Shown: positions 1 to 3,731 of the stretch, one piece after another | How positions within the stretch are numbered: the stretch's first letter is position 1 | How the letters are laid out: each line of letters starts with the position of its first letter | Source: Chitinophagales bacterium | GTDB lineage: Bacteria; Bacteroidota; Bacteroidia; Chitinophagales; UBA2359 | Direction of reading: 5' to 3' | Assembly (NCBI GenBank): GCA_020631035.1 | Contig: JAHDIA010000235.1 | Location: forward strand, 1-8,548 | DNA: 8,548 bases | Made by a program: the position numbers and the translations under genes | Notes under the pieces: model-generated | The model's input: only the letters and a program-made list of their open reading frames with translations | Databases searched by the model: none | What the model was told of the DNA's origin: nothing

Positions 1-70
1 TCGAAGATCTAGCCATAATACCAAAATTTTTATTAAAAAATCACATAATTAAAACATTCTTCGTCTCTCG

Positions 71-113
71 TTATTGTTAACAGTATGTAAATCAACTATT
101 TACTTAACAATAA
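71..113. repeat. Nested AT-rich inverted repeat upstream of the window's first gene
   Basis: The outer arms ttattgttaa (71-80) and ttaacaataa (104-113) are perfect reverse complements. Inside them gtaaat (87-92) pairs with atttac (98-103) around a 5-base loop. On the right side the two arms are contiguous, while on the left they are separated by six unpaired bases (81-86). This makes a 16-bp stem with one bulge. It lies outside any gene. It could be an operator, a weak terminator for a transcript crossing from either side, or the trace of a small mobile element. No U-tract of terminator quality follows on either strand. Confidence 0.6.
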
Positions 114-158
114 TTAACGCATTGCTTCTCCTTTGATATTATAAACTTTTTTAGCTAA

Positions 159-186
159 ATTATTTGTCTTTTTAAAGACAAATAAT
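159..186 (-). terminator. Palindromic stem-loop just after the peroxiredoxin stop codon
   Basis: The 13-base arm attatttgtcttt (159-171) is the exact reverse complement of 174-186, with two bases between, so the real loop would open a few A:T pairs. It begins three bases beyond the stop codon of the minus-strand peroxiredoxin gene, which suggests a transcription terminator or a 3' end stabiliser. The stem is AT-rich and no long U-run follows on the minus strand, so termination strength is uncertain. Confidence 0.55.
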
Positions 187-189
187 GAG

Positions 190-666
190 TTAATTTAATG
201 TCTTTAGACATTTTTGTATCGCTTCGAAGTTGGGCAAATCACCAGGACTCGCCAGTACCTCGGTATATTGGACTGTTCCTTCTTTGTCTATCACAAAAGC
301 AGAACGCTTACCAACTCGCTTCATTCCAAAGGCAGGAAACTCCTCATACAAGGCGCCATAACTTTCTGCAACATTGCCTCCAAAGTCTGAAAGCAGGTCA
401 AAATTGAGGTTTTGCTCTGCCTTGAACTTTTCCAATGTAAACAATGAATCAACCGAAATGCCTAAAACAGTGGCATCTGCACCTTCATAGACACTGATGG
501 CATCTCTTACAGAACACAATTCTGTGGTACACACACCAGTAAAAGCCAAGGGGAAAAACAACAACAATACATTGCTTTTGCCTTTAAAGTCTTCGAGACT
601 GATTTCTTTTTTATCTGAATTGAACAGGGTAAAAGCTGGAGCTTGATCACCTTTTTGAATACTCAT
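190..666 (-). CDS. Peroxiredoxin (AhpC/TSA family, AhpE/BCP-like)
   Basis: This 158-residue protein is a thioredoxin-fold peroxidase that should reduce hydrogen peroxide and organic hydroperoxides in the cytoplasm. The active-site motif P39-x3-T43-x2-C46 is intact (FFPLAFTGVCTTELC), with C46 as the peroxidatic cysteine. The conserved active-site arginine is R121 in KRSAFVID. C51, five residues after C46, sits where BCP-type enzymes keep a resolving cysteine, and a third cysteine, C153, lies near the C-terminus. The length fits the family and there is no signal peptide. The start is an ATG at 664-666. It is divergent from the thioesterase gene and has its own promoter box at 701-708, so it is probably monocistronic. 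I am sure of the family. The exact subclass (one-cysteine AhpE-like or atypical two-cysteine) cannot be settled from sequence alone. Confidence 0.95.
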   Translation of the reverse strand: MSIQKGDQAPAFTLFNSDKKEISLEDFKGKSNVLLLFFPLAFTGVCTTELCSVRDAISVYEGADATVLGISVDSLFTLEKFKAEQNLNFDLLSDFGGNVAESYGALYEEFPAFGMKRVGKRSAFVIDKEGTVQYTEVLASPGDLPNFEAIQKCLKTLN

Positions 667-700
667 AGTAAAGGGTTTTGTAGTTTTTTAAAAATCTCCC

Positions 701-708
701 CAAAGATA
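701..708 (-). promoter_or_regulatory. Bacteroidota -7 promoter box for the peroxiredoxin gene
   Basis: Read on the minus strand this is TATCTTTG, a full match to the TAnnTTTG consensus of the primary sigma factor in Bacteroidota. It lies 34 bases upstream of the ATG, giving a short leader of about 30 bases. I see no TTTG -33 element at the usual 17-23 base spacing. Confidence 0.5.
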
Positions 709-728
709 CAGATACACAAATGAATCCC

Positions 729-736
729 TACCTTTG
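729..736 (+). promoter_or_regulatory. Bacteroidota -7 promoter box for the thioesterase gene
   Basis: TACCTTTG matches TAnnTTTG exactly and lies 18 bases before the thioesterase ATG, predicting a very short leader of roughly 12-15 bases. No good -33 TTG is visible at normal spacing. Only 20 bases separate it from the opposing peroxiredoxin box, so each promoter's -33 zone falls on or next to the other's -7 box. Confidence 0.55.
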
Positions 737-754
737 CGGCAAATTATTTGAAAT

Positions 755-1273
755 ATGAGCGAAGAAGTTAAAACAGTCAAAGAGACTTGTACGATAATGA
801 CCGAAATGGTGCTACCCAATGATACCAATACCCTCAACAATTTACGTGGAGGAAAAATTTTACATTGGATGGACATTGCTACAGCCATCAGTGCAGGCAA
901 ATTGGCGAATCGTCCAGTGGTAACAGTGTCGGTCGATCAAGTGTCTTTTCTCAATCCCATCAAATTGGGAGATGTGGTAACCATTGAATCTAAGGTTACG
1001 CGTACCTTTAATACGTCTATAGAAACCTATGTGGAGGTGTGGGCAGAAAATTTGCCAACTAGGACCAAATACCGCTGTAATGACGCTTATTACACCTTTG
1101 TGGCACTGGATAGCAATGGAAAACCCACCCGTGTTCCAAGAGTAGAACCTCAAAATGAGGAAGAACAGAAACAATTTGATGGGGCACTCAAACGTCGTCA
1201 GTTGCGCCTTATCATTGCGGGACGTATGAAGCCCGAAGAAGCAGAGGAACTAAAAGCATTGTTTGTACAATAA
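755..1273 (+). CDS. Hotdog-fold acyl-CoA thioesterase (YciA/BACH-like)
   Basis: This 172-residue cytoplasmic enzyme should hydrolyse acyl-CoA to free fatty acid and CoA. The family signature is plain: MVLPNDTNTLNNLRGGKIL at 18-36 followed by HWMD, with N25 and D40 spaced as the catalytic Asn/Asp pair of YciA and ACOT7 (N24 and D39). The hotdog core continues through VTVSVDQVSFLNPIKLGD (57-73) and a strand around 90-117 ending in YYTFVALD. Residues 131-172 form a charged helical tail. One catalytic half per chain is expected, with the active site built in an oligomer. It is the only confident plus-strand gene, is divergent from the peroxiredoxin gene, and ends at a strong terminator. The substrate chain length cannot be read from the sequence. 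Confidence 0.93.
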   Translation: MSEEVKTVKETCTIMTEMVLPNDTNTLNNLRGGKILHWMDIATAISAGKLANRPVVTVSVDQVSFLNPIKLGDVVTIESKVTRTFNTSIETYVEVWAENLPTRTKYRCNDAYYTFVALDSNGKPTRVPRVEPQNEEEQKQFDGALKRRQLRLIIAGRMKPEEAEELKALFVQ

Positions 1274-1282
1274 TGCATCAAT

Positions 1283-1316
1283 AAAAAAGGAGATGGAATC
1301 AACCATCTCCTTTTTT
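1283..1316. terminator. Strong bidirectional rho-independent terminator
   Basis: The 14-base arm aaaaaaggagatgg (1283-1296) pairs perfectly with 1303-1316 around a 6-base loop. The core is 8 bp (ggagatgg/ccatctcc) flanked by A-run and T-run, so it can stop transcripts from either side. It begins nine bases after the thioesterase stop codon and also faces the incoming ompH-family transcript from the minus strand. Confidence 0.9.
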
Positions 1317-1351
1317 ATTTTTTGTAATATCTTTTTTCTTTAATGGTGTGT

Positions 1352-1383
1352 TGGACATATAAAGTGTTTTTTTATTATGTCCA
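1352..1383. repeat. Inverted repeat tggacata/tatgtcca in the convergent intergenic region
   Basis: The arms tggacata (1352-1359) and tatgtcca (1376-1383) are exact reverse complements separated by 16 bases that include a seven-T run. It lies between the convergent thioesterase and ompH-family genes. It could be a secondary terminator or an end of a small inserted element. No function is assigned. Confidence 0.45.
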
Positions 1384-1399
1384 CCAGCTTTGGCTACAA

Positions 1400-1471
1400 G
1401 AGCGTGTCTACTGGTTAACTCTTCGTGCTTAGTCCTACCAGCACTTTCATCCTTCCCCATACGCCACGCTC
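1400..1471. repeat. Long-range nested inverted repeat after the ompH cluster
   Basis: The arms gagcgtg (1400-1406) and cacgctc (1465-1471) are complementary, and inside them ctggt (1411-1415) pairs with accag (1437-1441). The segment is somewhat richer in G and C than the flanking DNA and lies just downstream of the minus-strand stop codon at 1487. It may form a 3' RNA structure on the ompH transcript. The arms are short, so chance cannot be excluded. Confidence 0.3.
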
Positions 1472-1486
1472 AAAGAACAGAATTAT

Positions 1487-1999
1487 TTATATACCCAATT
1501 TGCTCTTTACCAAAGTGGTTACATCATCACCATCTGGAGCGTGCAATAAAATACCTGTACTTGTATCAAAAATATAGGTAAATCCTTGTTCGCTAGCAAC
1601 TGCTTCAATAGAACTTTTGACGTTTTCGATGATGGGAGCCGTCAATTCTTGCTCTTTTTTCATCACATTTTGTTGGGCTGTTACCGAAAATGTTTGCATT
1701 TCCTGTTGTAAACCATACAACTCCTGTGTACGTTCATCTTCTTGCTGTTTGGTAATGATGCCTGCTTGAATATCAGAGGAAAGCTTTTGAGCTTTGGTTT
1801 GGTATTCATTTTGCATACTACCCATTTGGTTCTCCAATTGTTGGCTATAAGTGGCCAATTCTTTTTCTGCTGCTTTCCAAGCAGGAAGTTGTGTCAATAG
1901 CTCAGCCGAGTTCAAATGTCCAAACTTTTGAGCTGAAACCATATTGGTACCTACAAAGAAAAGGCACGCAATTAAAGCTATTTTAATTATATTTTTCAT
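1487..1999 (-). CDS. OmpH/Skp-family periplasmic chaperone, distal copy
   Basis: This 170-residue secreted protein belongs to the OmpH/Skp family, whose members hold unfolded outer membrane proteins in the periplasm. The ATG at 1997-1999 gives a clean signal peptide (MKNIIKIALIACLFF, ending VSA before Q24). A longer frame upstream would need a TTG start and adds only six residues, so I reject it. A long, glutamine-rich coiled-coil region (about 40-125) carries LENQMGSMQNEYQT, and the C-terminal part keeps the family's KKEQEL, TYIFDTSTG and DDVTTLVKSKL segments. It resembles the neighbouring copy at 2067-2588 at roughly 35-40% identity by eye, including the shared LNSA and WKAAE stretches, so the two are likely tandem duplicates. 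The 67-base gap to that gene shows no promoter, so co-transcription is likely. Confidence 0.9.
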   Translation of the reverse strand: MKNIIKIALIACLFFVGTNMVSAQKFGHLNSAELLTQLPAWKAAEKELATYSQQLENQMGSMQNEYQTKAQKLSSDIQAGIITKQQEDERTQELYGLQQEMQTFSVTAQQNVMKKEQELTAPIIENVKSSIEAVASEQGFTYIFDTSTGILLHAPDGDDVTTLVKSKLGI

Positions 2000-2066
2000 T
2001 TGATTGTTTGTTATCAATTTTGGTAAATGTAATTCATTTTGGTTCTTTGATTAGGTAAAGTAAAGA

Positions 2067-2588
2067 TTACAACCTAGGCTTGACCAATTCAGTAATGTCA
2101 TCAGCAGGAAGAGCATACACTATTCCTCCATTGGCACTGACATCAAAAACATAGGTGTAGCCGTTTTCTTCAGCTACTTGTTTAATAACATTTTGTGCCT
2201 TTTCTAAAATAGGAGTGAGTAGTTCTTGCTCTTTTTGCAATACTTTTTGACTTGCTTCAATTTCAAATTGAGCAATGCTTTGCTCTTTTTGAAGCAAACG
2301 CTGTTGTTCTTGATCTAACTGAGCTTGCGTAATGGAACCAGTTTGCACTTTTTGTTGCAGGGTATTGATTTCTGTTTGGTAACTTTCCAATTGATTTTTG
2401 TAGTCATTTTCCAATTGTGTTCTCAAAGTACCAACTTCTTGTTCTGCCGCTTTCCATTCTCCCATTTCTGACAAGATTGCAGCCGAGTTCAAATAGCCTA
2501 GTTTTTGTTGGGCATTGCCATCTACACTTACAGCCATCAAAATGAAAGCTAGAACCAATGAGCAGCCAAACTTAAAAATATTCTTCAT
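2067..2588 (-). CDS. OmpH/Skp-family periplasmic chaperone, middle copy
   Basis: This 173-residue protein has a signal peptide of about 26 residues (hydrophobic LVLAFILMAV, cleavage predicted after GNA). The mature chain opens with KLGYLNSAAIL. A long heptad-like, glutamine-rich helical region (about 45-130) follows, which in Skp forms the tentacle that grips unfolded barrels. The C-terminal segment (YTYVFDVSANGG, then DDITELVKP) matches the body domain of the family. Length and architecture are normal for OmpH proteins, which work as trimers. It sits 58 bases after the first ompH-family gene, and a -7-like box in that gap suggests it can be transcribed separately. It is closer in sequence to the distal copy than to the first one. 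Confidence 0.92.
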   Translation of the reverse strand: MKNIFKFGCSLVLAFILMAVSVDGNAQQKLGYLNSAAILSEMGEWKAAEQEVGTLRTQLENDYKNQLESYQTEINTLQQKVQTGSITQAQLDQEQQRLLQKEQSIAQFEIEASQKVLQKEQELLTPILEKAQNVIKQVAEENGYTYVFDVSANGGIVYALPADDITELVKPRL

Positions 2589-2613
2589 CTAGTTATTGTG
2601 TTTATTACAAATG

Positions 2614-2621
2614 CAAATATA
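2614..2621 (-). promoter_or_regulatory. Possible internal -7 box before the middle ompH-family gene
   Basis: Minus-strand TATATTTG matches TAnnTTTG and lies 25 bases upstream of the ATG at 2588. No -33 element is evident at the usual spacing, and AT-rich DNA will produce such matches by chance. It would let the two distal chaperones be expressed apart from the first. Confidence 0.3.
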
Positions 2622-2646
2622 AGATTTTATTCGTTAGTCCTAGTTA

Positions 2647-3165
2647 CTAGGGGGTTTCCAAGTTTAGGGCTTTCATAATTTCAGTCGTTTTATCATATTT
2701 TTCATTGGCATATAAAACCGAAATGCCACTTGATTTGTCTAGTACAAAATCGTATGAGCGTTGAACTGCCATTTTCTGAATGGCCTCATATATTTGATCT
2801 TGAACAGGCTTGACCAACTCTTGGCGTTTTTTGTACAATTCGCCTTCGTAGCCAAACTTTGCCTTTTGAAAATCTTTCAAATCTTTTTCTTTTTGGACAA
2901 TCTCATCTTGGCGACCTTGACGCATATCTTCAGTCAATAAAATTTCTTCAGCTTGGTAGGCTTTGTACATCTCTTCGATTTCAGCATAACGCTGTTGGAT
3001 TTGCTTTTGCCAAGCCTCTGTTATTTGATCGATTTCTTTTTGTGCTTCTTGATATTCAGGCATTTTGTTCAATACCATATCTGTGTCCACATAGACAATT
3101 TTTTGCGCCATAGTGAACATTGTTCCGCCGAGCAAAAATGCCAATAATACAATGATTTTTTTCAT
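2647..3165 (-). CDS. ompH: OmpH/Skp-family periplasmic chaperone, proximal copy
   Basis: This 172-residue protein is the copy nearest bamA and looks like the ancestral form for this locus. A short signal peptide (MKKIIVLLAFLLGGTMFTMA) precedes QKIVYVDTDMVLNKMPEY, the typical start of the mature OmpH domain in Bacteroidota. A charged coiled-coil region spans about 38-118. The C-terminal part has LVKPVQDQIYEAIQ and YDFVLDKSSGISVLYANEKYD, again family hallmarks. It should trimerise in the periplasm and deliver unfolded barrels towards BamA. It differs clearly from the two downstream copies, which share the LNSA and WKAAE stretches with each other but not with this one. It is separated from bamA by 566 bases holding a terminator-like hairpin, so it probably has its own promoter. 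Confidence 0.93.
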   Translation of the reverse strand: MKKIIVLLAFLLGGTMFTMAQKIVYVDTDMVLNKMPEYQEAQKEIDQITEAWQKQIQQRYAEIEEMYKAYQAEEILLTEDMRQGRQDEIVQKEKDLKDFQKAKFGYEGELYKKRQELVKPVQDQIYEAIQKMAVQRSYDFVLDKSSGISVLYANEKYDKTTEIMKALNLETP

Positions 3166-3213
3166 TTTTTAGAACTTTTGTTTATGATTGTGTTTTCGAC
3201 TTAAAGAGACGAA

Positions 3214-3222
3214 CAAAGTTTA
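3214..3222 (-). promoter_or_regulatory. Weak candidate -7 box for the ompH cluster
   Basis: Minus-strand TAAACTTTG resembles TAnnTTTG but has three bases instead of two between TA and TTTG. It is about 50 bases upstream of the ATG at 3165. A second relaxed match, TAATTTTTG, lies at 3253-3261. Some promoter is expected here because a terminator-like hairpin lies just upstream, but neither box is a good match. Confidence 0.25.
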
Positions 3223-3315
3223 GAATAGATGAGCTTTTCGTAAATGCTTTAACAAAAATTAAATACCATCTTCCTCAAATCATCTGCAAAAATCTAATAT
3301 TTTACTAAAGGAAAG

Positions 3316-3355
3316 AAAAAGCTAGGCCAAAAATTGCATGTATTGGCTGCTTTTT
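3316..3355. terminator. Bidirectional terminator-like hairpin between bamA and ompH
   Basis: The left arm aaaaagc with gccaa (3316-3330) pairs with ttggc with gcttttt (3343-3355), broken only by two single-base bulges and closed by a 12-base loop. The A-run on one side and T-run on the other give a U-tract in both directions. On the minus strand it would stop transcripts leaving bamA before ompH. On the plus strand it would stop anything running up from the ompH leader. Confidence 0.7.
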
Positions 3356-3505
3356 TGTGTCAATCCCTCTTTAAGACGTGATTTATGGTAATTTCGTTGG
3401 TTGATTGGGAAAATTGTAAGAACCTGTCTGAAAACCTATTCTGAGTTTGAGGCAGAAGTATTTTGTACTAGGATAAGGCGCAAAAAACGGGCTGGGCTGG
3501 CATAC

Positions 3506-3529
3506 CAGTTACACACGGTCGTGTGTCTG
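3506..3529. repeat. Short hairpin acacacg/cgtgtgt
   Basis: acacacg (3511-3517) pairs with cgtgtgt (3520-3526); with a normal loop the stem is acacac/gtgtgt around ggtc. Outer cag (3506-3508) and ctg (3527-3529) extend it past a two-base bulge. It belongs to the GC-rich block. Confidence 0.5.
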
Positions 3530-3614
3530 TCCGAGAGGCGTGGCGTGAAGCGGATGGAAAAAACGTAGCCATAAGCGACTAAAGAAGCGATATTACGCCC
3601 GATTGCAGTGGATA

Positions 3615-3654
3615 CCCCACAATGTAGGGGCGGTCCCGAGAATCGGGACGCCCT
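3615..3654. repeat. Two overlapping hairpins that cannot both form
   Basis: gtcccga (3633-3639) pairs perfectly with tcgggac (3643-3649) around gaa, and can be lengthened by gggc (3628-3631) with gccc (3650-3653) across one bulged G. A second hairpin pairs ccccac (3615-3620) with gtagggg (3624-3630, one bulged A). Both use the G-run at 3627-3630, so the long form of the first excludes the second. Confidence 0.5.
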
Positions 3655-3665
3655 GGAATGAGGAG

Positions 3666-3719
3666 TAGAAACGGAAAGCGGGGGCTCCCATTGTCCAAAG
3701 CCCCCAACGTTCCGTTCTA
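3666..3719 (+). terminator. Large two-part hairpin with a T-run on its plus-strand side
   Basis: An outer stem (tagaaacggaa at 3666-3676 with ttccgttcta at 3710-3719, one bulged A) encloses an inner 7-bp stem gggggct/agccccc (3680-3686 with 3699-3705). On the plus strand it is followed by aaattttttaat, as in an intrinsic terminator. On the minus strand it lies 13 bases beyond the bamA stop codon but lacks a following U-run, so there it would act more as a 3' end barrier than a classic terminator. Confidence 0.55.
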
Positions 3720-3731
3720 AATTTTTTAATA

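Larger units (their letters stand above)
3421..3725. other. Non-coding GC-rich, hairpin-dense block between bamA and ompH
   Basis: The gap between bamA and the ompH cluster is 566 bases (3166-3731). Its ompH-proximal part is AT-rich leader DNA, but 3481-3720 is about 55% G+C by hand count, clearly above the AT-rich neighbourhood. It holds at least four stem-loops: 3506-3529, 3615-3630, 3633-3649 (which extends to 3628-3653) and 3666-3719. No reading frame in it looks like a protein; the one frame of note (minus, 3593-3832) runs through the bamA 3' end in the wrong frame. From memory, similar intergenic blocks with a gcagtggata core followed by G/C-rich hairpins recur in Bacteroidota genomes, but I could not check this. 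It may be a dispersed repeat, a structured RNA, or both. Confidence 0.6.

Noticed and set aside
1..16. Possible first five codons (ATG GCT AGA TCT TCG) of a minus-strand gene cut by the window edge
   Set aside because: Five codons cannot be evaluated, and no matching TAnnTTTG box lies upstream.
860..1174. Minus-strand frame of 104 codons inside the thioesterase gene
   Set aside because: The plus-strand frame matches a known family over its whole length, so this is a shadow frame.
2000..2017. Six-residue upstream extension of the distal ompH-family gene
   Set aside because: It starts with TTG and precedes an ATG that gives a normal MKN-type signal peptide like that of the neighbouring copy.
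3419..3441. Segment aacctgtctgaaaacctatt, resembling an end of an insertion element
   Set aside because: No inverted partner was found in the window and no transposase frame is nearby, so it is only noted as part of the GC-rich block.
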